Source of the DNA: Neisseria sp. DTU_2020_1000833_1_SI_GRL_NUU_006
Lineage (GTDB): Bacteria > Pseudomonadota > Gammaproteobacteria > Burkholderiales > Neisseriaceae
Assembly: GCA_032388755.1 (NCBI GenBank)
Contig: CP135593.1
Coordinates: forward strand, 2,108,001-2,172,000
Direction of reading: 5' to 3'
DNA: 64,000 nt
Translations under genes and position numbers: made by a program
Notes under the pieces: generated by a model
What the model saw: the letters and a program-made list of their open reading frames with translations, nothing else
Databases searched by the model: none
What the model was told of the DNA's origin: nothing
Part shown: positions 27,447 to 38,498 of the stretch, piece by piece
Numbering within the stretch: the stretch's first letter is position 1
Layout of the letters: every line of letters starts with the position of its first letter

Positions 27447-28082
27447 TTATTGATTATTAATATATTTTTTAATTTCTTCAGCGTTTTTTAAGATAATTGC
27501 ACCGGCAGAACACATTTCCTGCCATGCCGTTTCGATGGTATCCGGCGCAATGCCCCGACAAGCCGCTTCATTAACGATAACCTGCCAATTGCTACCTTTG
27601 AGCAACTGCAAAACCGTTGTTTTAACACAATAATCCGTAGCCAACCCGCCGACAATGACCGTATCCGTATTTTGACAACGCAGCCATTCAATCAGCCCTG
27701 TGCTCAGTTTTTCTTCGATATCGTGAAAACACGCTCCGTAAGGATGCAATTCAGGATCAACACCTTTCCAAACGCAATAATCGTATTCTTTGGCAGAAGG
27801 CAGTCCGTCCAACAATTCATAGCCGCGCGTACCGACCATCGCATGAGCCACCCAAGTCAAATCCGCATCAGGCAAACCTGTCGGCTTTAACATATCAACA
27901 GGGTTATCCACAAGCCATTTCGCTGCCGCATGATGCGCATCTTTCGTCATCACGCGCAAATCCGCCAAAGCGGCTTGGGCATTCAACTCTTCGACAATCA
28001 AATGCCCCTCGTTCACAGGCAGCTCTTTAGGACACAAAGGCGTAAAAGTTTTTTGTGCATCAACATCAATGGAAACAATCAT
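27447..28082 (-). CDS. pncA: Nicotinamidase
   Basis: 211 residues of the cysteine hydrolase (isochorismatase) fold. Catalytic Asp8 in IDVDAQKTF, the Lys in YCVWKG and the nucleophile Cys in GLATDYCVKTTVLQ are present, with metal ligands expected around MTKDAHHAA. It converts nicotinamide to nicotinate for NAD salvage. nadD, a later step of NAD synthesis, is at 60.4 kb. Confidence 0.9.
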   Translation of the reverse strand: MIVSIDVDAQKTFTPLCPKELPVNEGHLIVEELNAQAALADLRVMTKDAHHAAAKWLVDNPVDMLKPTGLPDADLTWVAHAMVGTRGYELLDGLPSAKEYDYCVWKGVDPELHPYGACFHDIEEKLSTGLIEWLRCQNTDTVIVGGLATDYCVKTTVLQLLKGSNWQVIVNEAACRGIAPDTIETAWQEMCSAGAIILKNAEEIKKYINNQ

Positions 28083-28196
28083 CTCATCATTTCAAAGCGA
28101 TTAAAATGCCCTGTATTATAACAAATTACTGCCCAAAAGCGGTAAAACCGGCTGTGATAAGATAACGTTTTCCCAAAAAACTTGTCCACAATCCTC

Positions 28197-28871
28197 ATGA
28201 CTTACACCATCGTCCCCATCGCCACCGCCCGCTCGCCCTACAAACAGAAATTCGGCGTCGCCCGTCAGCCCGGCTTGGTTCCCGCCGCAGAAGTCTGTAT
28301 CGAGCTGAATCCCGAATTTACCGCAGACAGCGTACGCGGATTGGAACACTTCGATTATGTGTGGATAAGTTTTATCTTTCACGGCGTACTGGATGAAGGC
28401 TGGGCACAAATGGTGCGCCCGCCACGGCTCGGCGGCAAACAAAAAATGGGAGTATTCGCCACGCGCAGCCCCCACCGCCCCAATCACCTCGGACTGTCGC
28501 TCTTAAAACTCGAACGCATCGAAACCGGCAAACCCGTCCGCCTCTATTGTAGCGGCGCAGACCTGCTGGACGGCACACCAATTGTCGACATCAAACCCTA
28601 CATCCCCTTTGTCGAATCCAAACCCGACGCATCATCCGGCTTCGTCAGCGGCAAACCCGAAGAGCTTGAAGTCGTATGGCTTGAAAACATCGGCGCAGAA
28701 AATTTATCTGCCAGCACCCAAAACCTGATCAGCCAAAGCATAGCCCAAGACCCGCGCCCCGCCTATCAGAATATTCCCGAACGGATTTACGTCATGAATA
28801 TTGAGGATTATGAGGTCAGGTTTCAAATTGAAGGAAACCGTGCGACGGTTATCGGGATAAGTGTCATTTAA
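28197..28871 (+). CDS. trmO: tRNA t6A37 N6-methyltransferase TrmO
   Basis: 224 residues from MTYTIVPIATARSPYKQKFG. A TTG 15 bp upstream is less likely as the start. Family hallmarks are FGVARQPGLVP, GLEHFDYVWISFIFHG, the SAM-binding RPPRLGGKQKMGVFATRSPHRPNHLGLS and DIKPYIPFVES. It uses S-adenosylmethionine to methylate t6A, the base made by TsaC encoded 7 kb away. Confidence 0.92.
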   Translation: MTYTIVPIATARSPYKQKFGVARQPGLVPAAEVCIELNPEFTADSVRGLEHFDYVWISFIFHGVLDEGWAQMVRPPRLGGKQKMGVFATRSPHRPNHLGLSLLKLERIETGKPVRLYCSGADLLDGTPIVDIKPYIPFVESKPDASSGFVSGKPEELEVVWLENIGAENLSASTQNLISQSIAQDPRPAYQNIPERIYVMNIEDYEVRFQIEGNRATVIGISVI

Positions 28872-29362
28872 AATTTAGTGATTGATTTCATTGAAAAAGG
28901 TCGTTTGAAAATCCTAAGATTTCGGTTTTCAGACGACCTTTTTATTCAATCGATACGGGTCTTATTCAATGAACACTTTGGATAAACCGAACCCGTAGAA
29001 CCTACCACCTGACAACCCAATCAGACAACAGTCGAATGGGCATTCATTGTGTCATTCATCTCGTGGGCAAAGCCCACGCTACACGTTGCTGCAACGACAA
29101 ATTGTCTCCCTTCCCGCGTCTGGCGGGGGAAGGTTAGGATGGGGGTGGCTTTGTGGGTTTAGGTAAAAGCAAATTCGTACAGCCCGTAGAGTCACCCTCT
29201 TTCTAATCCTCTCCTGCCAGACGAGAGAGGGTGCAGGTTACAAATAAAAAATAAGGTCGTCTGAAAATGTGATACCAAGTTTAATAAAACTCGTTCACTC
29301 TCGTTTTCAGACGACCTTTTCTCTTACTTATCCACAGACTGGCTTACCCAATCCGAAATCTT
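28872..29362. other. Gene-free interval with DUS pairs
   Basis: Holds two inverted DUS pairs (about 28897-28942, with one arm changed to GGTCGTTTGAA, and 29253-29320), a GTGGGC-AAA-GCCCAC hairpin near 29063-29077, a segment resembling the widespread GGGGAAGGTTAGGATGGGGG repeat near 29125, and a DnaA box at 29328. No gene seen. Confidence 0.6.
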
Positions 29363-30367
29363 TTAGATTTTACCTGCGAAGTATTCCAAAGTGCGGACGA
29401 GTTGGCAGGTGTAGGACATTTCGTTGTCGTACCAAGCGACGGTTTTCACCAGTTGTTTGTCGCCTACGGTCATCACGCGGGTTTGGGTCGCGTCGAAGAG
29501 CGAGCCGTATTCGATGCCGACGACGTCGGAAGAAACGATTTGATCTTCGGTGTAGCCGTAAGATTCGTTGGCGGCGGCTTTCATCGCAGCGTTGATTTCT
29601 TCTTTGGTTACGGGGCGTTCGAGGACAGAAACCAATTCGGTCAGCGAGCCGGTGGCAACGGGGACGCGTTGGGCGGAGCCGTCGAGTTTGCCGTTCAATT
29701 CGGGGATAACCAGACCGATGGCTTTGGCGGCGCCGGTGCTGTTGGGCACGATGTTGAGCGCGGCGGCGCGGGCGCGGCGCAAATCGCCTTTGCGGTGCGG
29801 CGCGTCAAGGGTGTTTTGGTCGCCGGTATAGGCGTGGATGGTGGTCATCAGGCCTTCGACTACGCCGAACTCTTTTTGCAGGACTGCCGCCATCGGGGCA
29901 AGGCAGTTGGTGGTGCAGGAAGCGGCGGAAATAACGGTTTCGCTGCCGTCCAAAATGTCTTGGTTCACGCCATATACGACGGTTTTTACGTCATTGCCGC
30001 CGGGCGCGGAAATAACGACTTTGCGCGCACCGGCGCGGATGTGGGCTTCGGCTTTGGTTTTGCTGGTAAAGAAGCCGGTACATTCGAGGACGACGTCCAC
30101 GCCCAAATCGCCCCAAGGCAATTCTTCAGGATTCGGATTGGAGAAGACTTTGATTTCTTTGCCGTTCACCACGATGGCATCGTCTTTCAATTCGGCAGTA
30201 CCTTGGAATCGGCCTTGGGTGCTGTCGTATTTGAAAAGGTGCAGCAGCATTTCGGCAGGGGTCAGGTCGTTGACGGCGACGACTTCGATACCTTCGGCTT
30301 TTTCAATTTGACGCAATGCCAGACGGCCGATGCGGCCGAAACCGTTAATCGCTACTTTGATGCTCAT
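29363..30367 (-). CDS. gapA: Glyceraldehyde-3-phosphate dehydrogenase, type I
   Basis: 334 residues from MSIKVAINGFGRIGR. AAGGAG is 7 bp from this ATG but only 1 bp from an ATG two codons upstream, so I take 30367. The Rossmann motif GFGRIGR, catalytic Cys in SAASCTTNCLAP, phosphate site HAYTGDQNTLD and WYDNEMSY are intact. Central glycolysis/gluconeogenesis; in meningococci one GapA also appears on the surface. Confidence 0.97.
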   Translation of the reverse strand: MSIKVAINGFGRIGRLALRQIEKAEGIEVVAVNDLTPAEMLLHLFKYDSTQGRFQGTAELKDDAIVVNGKEIKVFSNPNPEELPWGDLGVDVVLECTGFFTSKTKAEAHIRAGARKVVISAPGGNDVKTVVYGVNQDILDGSETVISAASCTTNCLAPMAAVLQKEFGVVEGLMTTIHAYTGDQNTLDAPHRKGDLRRARAAALNIVPNSTGAAKAIGLVIPELNGKLDGSAQRVPVATGSLTELVSVLERPVTKEEINAAMKAAANESYGYTEDQIVSSDVVGIEYGSLFDATQTRVMTVGDKQLVKTVAWYDNEMSYTCQLVRTLEYFAGKI

Positions 30368-30373
30368 TTTCAT

Positions 30374-30920
30374 ACTCCTTGTAGTAGGGAAAGGGGAAAA
30401 ATTTCAGTAAGGGTATTGTATCCTGAAATAAAACTACTACCTAGAATTACACGAAGCTACTTTAAAAATGTTTGATTTAAATAAAAAAACCATGAAATAG
30501 GTCGTCTGAAAACGTACATTGGCAAGATTTGCATCCATATTTGGGGATAAATTCCGGTCGGTTTTTAAATTAATATGTAATTATTTAAAAAAATGGTGAT
30601 TATGATGAGTACGTTCCTATTTTGTGGATAACCTGATTACTGATTGTATAATCAGATTGTTGTATTCATTTAAAGGCTGCGTTCAAGTTCTGTTTTGTGT
30701 GAGAACAAAGTCGGATAATCTGTAATTGTTTGAATTTTCTGTGGATAAAATCAGATTTGTCCACTTCGATTACACGGTATATTGTGGATAATCTTATCGG
30801 TACAAAAGGTCGTCTGAAAAATCTATTGTTCTGAAACGCCTACATTAGCAAATACTATTAAAAATAATGGATTATTTTTTCCTTTTTATCGTATTATCCA
30901 AACATCAAACCAATGATTAC
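30374..30920. other. Candidate replication origin (oriC) between gapA and lpxC
   Basis: A 550-bp AT-rich gene-free interval between divergent gapA and lpxC. It carries three perfect DnaA boxes in one orientation (TGTGGATAA at 30623, 30740 and 30783) and long A/T tracts near 30565-30605 and 30860-30890 that could unwind. It is the tightest perfect-box group in the window. The next best interval is lpxC-ggt (32012-32164). No dnaA gene is in the window. Confidence 0.45.
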
Positions 30921-30934
30921 TAAGGAGGCGGTTT

Positions 30935-31849
30935 ATGCTGCAACGAACTTTGGCAAAATCCATCAGCGTAACCGGCGTCGGATTGCATTCGGGCGAACGG
31001 GTTGCGTTGACCTTACACCCTGCGCCTGAAAACAGCGGGATTTCCTTCCGCCGTACCGATTTGGACGGCGAAATGGGCGAAACCATCAAACTTACGCCCT
31101 ACCTCATCAACGATACGCGCCTGTCGTCCACCATCGTAACCGATAAAGGCGTGCGCGTCGGTACCATCGAACACATCATGTCCGCGCTATCTGCCTACGG
31201 CATCGACAATGCACTGATTGAATTGAACGCGCCCGAAATCCCGATTATGGACGGCTCCAGCCTGCCGTTTATTTATCTTTTGCAAGATGCGGGCGTTGTT
31301 GATCAAAAGGCGCAAAAACGGTTTTTGAAAATCCTCAAACCTGTCGAAGTCAAGGAAGCGGGCAAATGGGTGCGTTTTACGCCGTATGAAGGCTTTAAAG
31401 TGACGCTGACCATCGAATTCGACCATCCGGTTTTCAACCGCAGCTCGCCCACTTTTGAAATCGATTTCGCGGGCAAGTCCTACATCGACGAAATCGCGCG
31501 CGCGCGTACCTTCGGCTTTATGCACGAAGTGGAAATGATGCGCGCCCACAATCTCGGGCTGGGCGGCAATTTGAACAACGCCATTGTGATTGACGACATG
31601 GACGTTTTGAATCCGGAAGGTTTGCGTTATCCCGACGAGTTCGTCCGCCACAAAATCCTCGATGCCATCGGAGATTTGTATATCGTCGGACACCCGATTA
31701 TCGGCGCATTTGAGGGCTACAAATCCGGCCATGCCATCAACAACGCTTTATTGCGCGCGGTTTTGGCAGACGAAACCGCTTACGAATGGGTGGAATTCGC
31801 CGACGACGAAGATTTGCCGTCCGCCTTCCACGAGCTGCCCGCGGCTTGA
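30935..31849 (+). CDS. lpxC: UDP-3-O-acyl-N-acetylglucosamine deacetylase
   Basis: 304 residues. The zinc ligands are His80 in GTIEHIMSAL and the pair in EFVRHKILDAIGD; the general acid/base region GHPIIGAFEGYKSGHAIN is intact. It catalyses the committed step of lipid A synthesis. TAAGGAGGCGGTTT upstream is a strong ribosome-binding site. A perfect terminator follows. Confidence 0.97.
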   Translation: MLQRTLAKSISVTGVGLHSGERVALTLHPAPENSGISFRRTDLDGEMGETIKLTPYLINDTRLSSTIVTDKGVRVGTIEHIMSALSAYGIDNALIELNAPEIPIMDGSSLPFIYLLQDAGVVDQKAQKRFLKILKPVEVKEAGKWVRFTPYEGFKVTLTIEFDHPVFNRSSPTFEIDFAGKSYIDEIARARTFGFMHEVEMMRAHNLGLGGNLNNAIVIDDMDVLNPEGLRYPDEFVRHKILDAIGDLYIVGHPIIGAFEGYKSGHAINNALLRAVLADETAYEWVEFADDEDLPSAFHELPAA

Positions 31850-31865
31850 GATAAGACGGCGTACA

Positions 31866-31903
31866 AAAAGGCTGTGGATGATTGTTCGTCCACAGCCTTT
31901 TTA
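31866..31903 (+). terminator. lpxC intrinsic terminator
   Basis: AAAGGCTGTGGA and TCCACAGCCTTT pair around a small loop, followed by a T run. The stem embeds TGTGGAT-like sequence, a near DnaA box. Confidence 0.85.
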
Positions 31904-32112
31904 TTGAATAACTTAGAAGGTCGTCTGAAATCTTAAAACCAAGGTTTCAGACGAGCTTTTTTCTATAAAACGAAACAAAAAAACCATCTCCCGCCAATAT
32001 TTCAGACATGATTATCCACATGACTATCTAATCTATCCTTCTGAAAAATAGAAAGATTATATTTTTTCTCAAATTTTATACACATTTTATCCATAGCTTT
32101 TCTCCAGCGATA

Positions 32113-32158
32113 AAAAGGTCGTCTGAAAACCCAAATTCGGATTTCAGACGACCTTTTA
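32113..32158. terminator. Inverted DUS pair between lpxC and ggt
   Basis: AAAAGGTCGTCTGAAAA and ATTTCAGACGACCTTTT across a short loop; the right side overlaps a DnaA box at 32156. A second pair lies at about 31918-31960. Confidence 0.65.
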
Positions 32159-32177
32159 TCCACAAGCCGATCGGTGA

Positions 32178-33947
32178 TTAATCGCCCATGACTTTGCCTT
32201 CTCGGCGCGGGTCGGCACCGCCGAGCAAACCGTCTTTGCCGATTACAATGCCTTGTACGCCGGAATTCAAATCGCGAATTTGGACTTTGTAGCCCAGTTT
32301 TTCCAATGCTGGCGCTTTGTCCGCCGCAGCGGTTTTTTCCTCGATTTCATACTGGCTGCCGCGATTGAGCATATTCGGCAGGGAGATTGCCGCCTGAATG
32401 TCCATGCCCCAATCGATATGTGCCACCAGCGTTTTGGCGACGAAACCGATAATACGGCTGCCGCCCGGCGAACCGACCGCCAGATAAGGCTTGCCGTCTT
32501 TCATCACAATGGTCGGCGCCATTGAAGAACGCGGCCGTTTGCCACCCGCCACGCTGTTGGCAACGGTTTTACCGTTCGCGCCGACAGGGTTGAAGGCAAA
32601 ATCGGTCAATTCATTGTTGAGCAGATAGCCGTTTGCCATCAGCCCCGAGCCGAACGCGTTTTCAATCGAAGTCGTCATCGACACGACGTTGCCGTCTTTA
32701 TCCACAACCACCAAATGGCTGGTGGACGGCAGCTCTACCGCCATGCCCTGCGCGTATGCCTTACCGACCCGACCCGCCTGAATGTTTTCCAACGCTTTGT
32801 CGGATCGGCGGATTTCTTCGGCACGCGGTTTCAGGTATGCCTGAGAAATCAGGGCGCGGGTCGGGACGTTGACAAACGCGGGATCGCCGACGTAATAATC
32901 GCGGTCGGCAAACGCAATCCGCGACGCATCGCCTATCCAGCGCCAACTGTGGATATTTTCCGCGCCTAATGCCTTCATATCCTGATTTTGCAGGACGCCC
33001 AAAATCTCACCCAAAGCAATCGCACCCGAACTTGGCGCGCCCATGCCGCAGACTTCGTATTCACGATACGGCGCGCAAACCGGTTCGCGCTCGATAACGC
33101 GGTAGTTTTTCAAATCCGTCATGCTGATTTTGCCGGGGTTATCCACAGCGCCGGTAACGGCACGGACAATATTCTGCGCCTGCGCCCCTTGATAAAACGG
33201 CGCACTGCCTTTTTCCGCCAAAAGGCGTACGGAGCGGGCAAATTCAGGGTTTTTCAACACCGTTCCCGCTGCCAAAGGCTTGCCGTCGGGCAGGAAATAC
33301 GCGGCGGTTTTCGGATAACGTTTCAAAGGCTCCAAATTTTGCTCGATGGATTTCGCCATGCGCGGTGAAACGGTAAAGCCTTGTTCCGCCAAAGCAATCG
33401 GTTTGTCAAACAGACTTGCCCAAGGCAATTTGCCGTAACGCTTGTGGACATCTTCCAGCAGCTTCGGAATCCCCGGCACACCGACCGAACGGCCGCCGAC
33501 CACTGCGTTCATAAAGCCCATCGGCTTGCCGTTTTCATCCAAGAAAAGCGCCGGCGTTGCCGCTTTCGGCGCCGTTTCTCGGGCATCAAACGTCGTCAGT
33601 TTTTTCGCCTTATTGTCCCAATACACCAAAAACGCGCCGCCGCCCAAACCGGAAGACTGCGGTTCGGTCAGACCCAAGGTTGTCTGCATGGCGATCATCG
33701 CATCTATCGCGCTGCCGCCGCGTTTCAAAACCTCATATCCCGCCTCTGTCGCCAACGGATTGGCAGACGCCGCCATATAATGTTTGGCGCGGATCAATTT
33801 CTGCTCGGTCAGCCCCGTCCCTTGTTCCGGCGCATGGTTATCCACAGCCGTCGGCACAGGCGCGGCATCAGGTTTCTGCATCGGCTGGTGCGCGCACGCT
33901 GCCAAAACCAAAACAGCCAACAGGTTTAAGCTAAAGGAAAATTTCAT
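32178..33947 (-). CDS. ggt: Gamma-glutamyltransferase, lipoprotein form
   Basis: 589 residues. A lipoprotein signal ends LVLAAC (Cys18). The large-subunit segment runs to about residue 395. The autocleavage and nucleophile Thr lies in ELPSTSHLVVVD, and the small subunit has SMTTSIENAFGSG and GSPGGSRIIGF. It hydrolyses extracellular glutathione and gamma-glutamyl peptides, supplying cysteine or glycine. Three DnaA boxes fall within or just at the start of the gene. Monocistronic. Confidence 0.94.
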   Translation of the reverse strand: MKFSFSLNLLAVLVLAACAHQPMQKPDAAPVPTAVDNHAPEQGTGLTEQKLIRAKHYMAASANPLATEAGYEVLKRGGSAIDAMIAMQTTLGLTEPQSSGLGGGAFLVYWDNKAKKLTTFDARETAPKAATPALFLDENGKPMGFMNAVVGGRSVGVPGIPKLLEDVHKRYGKLPWASLFDKPIALAEQGFTVSPRMAKSIEQNLEPLKRYPKTAAYFLPDGKPLAAGTVLKNPEFARSVRLLAEKGSAPFYQGAQAQNIVRAVTGAVDNPGKISMTDLKNYRVIEREPVCAPYREYEVCGMGAPSSGAIALGEILGVLQNQDMKALGAENIHSWRWIGDASRIAFADRDYYVGDPAFVNVPTRALISQAYLKPRAEEIRRSDKALENIQAGRVGKAYAQGMAVELPSTSHLVVVDKDGNVVSMTTSIENAFGSGLMANGYLLNNELTDFAFNPVGANGKTVANSVAGGKRPRSSMAPTIVMKDGKPYLAVGSPGGSRIIGFVAKTLVAHIDWGMDIQAAISLPNMLNRGSQYEIEEKTAAADKAPALEKLGYKVQIRDLNSGVQGIVIGKDGLLGGADPRREGKVMGD

Positions 33948-34425
33948 ATCTGCTCCCTTTTAGTTGAGATATTTTTCAGACGACCTGCGGTTGAAAAACA
34001 CAAAAGGTCGCCTGAAACATGAAAACTGATTGGACTCTTTATCTCGTCATACAGTTCCATTCAAGCCCGGTATAAAACCGGCAGGCTGTGTGTATAGCCA
34101 GAAAGTTATACACAAATAAAAACTAAATTTCAAAATTATCCACATCTGCAAACAAGGCAAACGTCAGTTTATCCGCATCCAAAGTCTGCATTCAACTTAT
34201 TGAACTAAATTAGGAATTAAAGTTATGCACAAGCAAATGCGCGACTCAATATAATCATCTATTTATTATTTAAAATCTTATTTATAGTTTGTTTCCCAAC
34301 GCGCAGCCAAAGCCCGCAACGTAAAGGCATCTTTTCAAAAAATTAGATAGTTAAGGATTGTTAAACCTCTGTAAATCAGATAGAGTTACGGCTGATAAAT
34401 TAAATTAATAATGGAGCTTCCATCA
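33948..34425. other. AT-rich intergenic interval before gnd
   Basis: Between divergent ggt and gnd. It contains two single DUS (33976 and 34004 areas), one perfect DnaA box (34136) and near matches TTATACACA and TTATGCACA, and long A/T tracts. It should hold both promoters. No gene seen. Confidence 0.5.
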
Positions 34426-35874
<1,449 letters not shown>

Positions 35875-35889
35875 TTTGTCTGAATCAGC

Positions 35890-35936
35890 GAAAAGGTCGT
35901 CTGAAAACCAAAATTTTGGTTTCAGACGACCTTTGC
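35890..35936. terminator. Inverted DUS terminator after gnd
   Basis: AAAAGGTCGTCTGAAAACC and GGTTTCAGACGACCTTT with a short AT loop. A second, partly mutated pair (GGTCATCTGAAAA with TTTTCAGACGACC) lies at 36055-36088. Confidence 0.7.
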
Positions 35937-36130
35937 CGTTTGAAAGCATCGGTTTTTGATAAAATCCACGGATTGCTCACAACTTATCCACAATCTGAAC
36001 TTCATCCCAATTCAATCAAACCAAATCTAATTCATTGAAAACTATCAACATACAAAAAGGTCATCTGAAAATTTTCAGACGACCTTTTAAATTGTTCACA
36101 AAATTATCAACAGGACTAGGGTTATCGGCA

Positions 36131-37081
36131 TCAAACCAGATTCTGCGGATTGCCTGCGACGAAGCGGTTGATGTTGTCCACAAGGATGTCAAACAGACGG
36201 TTGGCGGCCTCTTGGCTTGCCCATGCAATGTGTGGCGTGACAATGAGGTTGGGCAGTCGAGCTTTCAGCAGAGGGTTGCCGTCGCGCGGCGGCTCTTGTG
36301 TTAACACGTCAAAACCTGCCCCGCCGATTTGGCCGTATTTCAACGCCGCAACCAAAGCGGCTTCATCAACCAAGCCGCCGCGCCCGCAGTTGATGAGGAT
36401 GGCGCCGGGCTTCATCTGTTGCAACTCGGCTTCGCCTATCATATTTTCCGTTTGCGGCGTGAGCGGGCAATGCAGCGACAGCGCGTCGGCAGTGCGGACG
36501 GCTTCGTCAAAGGAAACGTAGCCGTCGCGGACGGTTTCGGCGTGTTTGTGTTCGACAAACACGACCTTCATTTTGAACGCCTGTGCATAAGTTGCCAGCG
36601 TCTGTCCGATGTTGCCGCGACCGAAAATCGCCAGTGTTTTGCCGTTCAAATCGCGCATCGGTGCGCCGAGGTGGCAGAAAAACGGCGAGTTTTCCCACAA
36701 GCCTGCTGCAACGTCTCGCTGATAGGCAGGCAGGTTGCGCATCAGGGTAATCATCATCATAAACGCGTGTTCCGCCACGGATTCATTGCCGTAAGCGCGG
36801 ATGTTGCACACGCTCACGCCCGCTTGCTTGGCGGCAGCAAGGTCAACATTGTTGACGCCCGTCGCGGCTAGCGCAATCAGTTTGAGCTGCGGGTTGGCGG
36901 CGATGTGTTCGGCGGAAATCACGACTTTGTTGGTAATGATGATGTCCGCGCCCTGTATGCGCTCGGCGGTCTGATGCGCCTCAGTCGAACCATAGCTGCT
37001 TAAAGTATGCGGAAAATCAAAGTCAAACGGACGGTCGGCAAGCGTGTCGCGGTCGAGAACGGCAATGCACAGTGGATTCAT
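36131..37081 (-). CDS. hprA: D-2-hydroxyacid dehydrogenase, glycerate dehydrogenase type
   Basis: 316 residues. NAD-binding motif GRGNIGQTL near 150, then the catalytic Arg in INCGRGGLVDEAAL, Glu in DVLTQEPPRDGNPLL and His in IVTPHIAWASQEA. The overall pattern is closest to glycerate/hydroxypyruvate reductases. Exact substrate cannot be fixed from sequence. Monocistronic. Confidence 0.85.
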   Translation of the reverse strand: MNPLCIAVLDRDTLADRPFDFDFPHTLSSYGSTEAHQTAERIQGADIIITNKVVISAEHIAANPQLKLIALAATGVNNVDLAAAKQAGVSVCNIRAYGNESVAEHAFMMMITLMRNLPAYQRDVAAGLWENSPFFCHLGAPMRDLNGKTLAIFGRGNIGQTLATYAQAFKMKVVFVEHKHAETVRDGYVSFDEAVRTADALSLHCPLTPQTENMIGEAELQQMKPGAILINCGRGGLVDEAALVAALKYGQIGGAGFDVLTQEPPRDGNPLLKARLPNLIVTPHIAWASQEAANRLFDILVDNINRFVAGNPQNLV

Positions 37082-37210
37082 ATTTCACCTATCAAAAATA
37101 AAATAATGATTTAAATAAACTAATTTTGAATGAAATATTCAAAAGATACGGCGTAGTTGAGAATGGTTATTATCCGAATCATACAGACATCACCATATCA
37201 GGAAACCATC

Positions 37211-37462
37211 ATGATTAAAACCATGACCTTTGCCATTTTACATTTCGCCACCGCGTTTGGCGTTGCCTATATTTTGACCGGCAGCATCGGCATCTCAAGC
37301 GCAGTCGCGCTGGTCGAGCCGCTTGCCAACACCGTCGTTTTCTATTTCCACGAAAAAGCATGGCGACGCTACGAAAAAAATAAAACCGTAAAACAAGAAT
37401 GGGCTACGCCGCTGCACCATTGTGGACAAGTCTTGTCCGAAGGTCGTCTGAAAACGGGATAG
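37211..37462 (+). CDS. DUF2061 small membrane protein
   Basis: 83 residues from MIKTMTFAILHFATAF; the longer upstream reading has no support. Two membrane helices (about 4-21 and 27-45) contain the DUF2061 pattern (FGVAYILTGSIGISSAVALVEP then VFYFHEKAWRR). The last residues EGRLKTG are coded by the DUS itself. Function unknown. Confidence 0.8.
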   Translation: MIKTMTFAILHFATAFGVAYILTGSIGISSAVALVEPLANTVVFYFHEKAWRRYEKNKTVKQEWATPLHHCGQVLSEGRLKTG

Positions 37463-37601
37463 GGTATATTGTTTCTTATTAGTAAATATTCTTTCAACAA
37501 AATCGATATTTATCAATCAAAACGAAACCAATAAAATGCTTTCCATCGCTTGAACGCCTATACAGTTCATCTTAATACTCAACATCATAAGGAAAGTAAT
37601 C

Positions 37602-37862
37602 ATGAAAAAAGCACTCTTCGCCTCCCTCATCGCCGTTGCCGCCGCAGCATCTTTCGCTGACAGCCGCATTCCTGAATGGAACCATGCCAACGACTCCGGC
37701 CCCATTCCGGGCTTAACCCAAGTCGAATATCACGACGCGCACGATATGCGTAAAGATGATGACCGCGTGAAATTCACCGCACCTGCCACAGGCGTGCGCG
37801 AAATCACCGGCATCGGCTACAACGACACCTATGCCCGCTCGTTGCAAAACGGCTCAAATTGA
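37602..37862 (+). CDS. Small exported protein of unknown function
   Basis: 86 residues. A clear signal peptide (MKKALFASLIAVAAAASFADS) leaves a mature part of about 67 polar residues with several His (YHDAHDMRKDDDRVKF) and TGVREITGIGYNDTYARSL. TAAGGAAAG before the ATG is a good ribosome-binding site. I do not recognise the family. Confidence 0.75.
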   Translation: MKKALFASLIAVAAAASFADSRIPEWNHANDSGPIPGLTQVEYHDAHDMRKDDDRVKFTAPATGVREITGIGYNDTYARSLQNGSN

Positions 37863-37882
37863 TTGCCCATCAGTTGAAGTTG

Positions 37883-37928
37883 AAAGGTCGTCTGAAAACG
37901 TACCCATCCGTTTTCAGACGACCTTTTG
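37883..37928. terminator. Inverted DUS pair
   Basis: AAAGGTCGTCTGAAAACG and CGTTTTCAGACGACCTTTT follow the small exported protein gene. Confidence 0.7.
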
Positions 37929-38022
37929 CTTTATCGGAAACGGCAGCTATGATACCCTTCAGCGCGGAATATCGAAGAGTCGATATTGTTAACTGATTGA
38001 AAACGCTATGAAAGGATAAAAC

Positions 38023-38352
38023 ATGAGCGGTTTGATTATTGAAGATTTGCAGGAAGGCCACGGCAAAGAGGCCGTGAAAGGCAAGGAAATTACCGTGCAT
38101 TACACCGGTTGGCTGGAAGACGGCACCAAATTCGACTCCAGCCTCGACCGCCGTCAGCCGCTGACAATTACGCTGGGCGTGGGTCAGGTCATTCAAGGCT
38201 GGGACGAAGGTTTCGGCGGCATGAAGGAAGGCGGCAAACGCAAGCTGACCATTCCCGCCGAAATGGGCTACGGCGCACGCGGCGCGGGCGGCGTGATTCC
38301 GCCTAACGCAACGTTGGTGTTTGAAGTAGAGCTGTTGAAAGTTTATGAATAA
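38023..38352 (+). CDS. fbp: FKBP-type peptidyl-prolyl isomerase
   Basis: 109 residues, a single FKBP domain without signal peptide: VHYTGWLEDGTKFDSS, QVIQGWDEGFGGMKEGGKRKLTIP, YGARGAGGVIPPNATLVFEVELL. All drug-binding and active-site aromatics of FKBP12 appear present. Cytoplasmic proline isomerase and possible chaperone. AAAGGATAAAAC precedes the ATG. Confidence 0.93.
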   Translation: MSGLIIEDLQEGHGKEAVKGKEITVHYTGWLEDGTKFDSSLDRRQPLTITLGVGQVIQGWDEGFGGMKEGGKRKLTIPAEMGYGARGAGGVIPPNATLVFEVELLKVYE

Positions 38353-38395
38353 TGCCTGACGGCGTCAGGATGAATTTTCTGCTTTGAACTGGGCG

Positions 38396-38443
38396 AAAGG
38401 TCGTCTGAAAACCGAATGTTGAGGTTTTCAGACGACTTTTTTG
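38396..38443. terminator. Inverted DUS pair between fbp and tolC
   Basis: GAAAGGTCGTCTGAAAACC and GGTTTTCAGACGACTTTTTT between convergent genes. Confidence 0.7.
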
Positions 38444-38498
38444 TATCTCATATTGCTTTAGTGAAATCCTGTTTTAATGGTTCTACAAATTTTCGAAA

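Noticed and set aside
38109..38306. Other-frame readings inside fbp, gnd, rlmH and similar genes
   Set aside because: Arg/Pro/Ala-rich products typical of out-of-frame reading of GC-rich genes.
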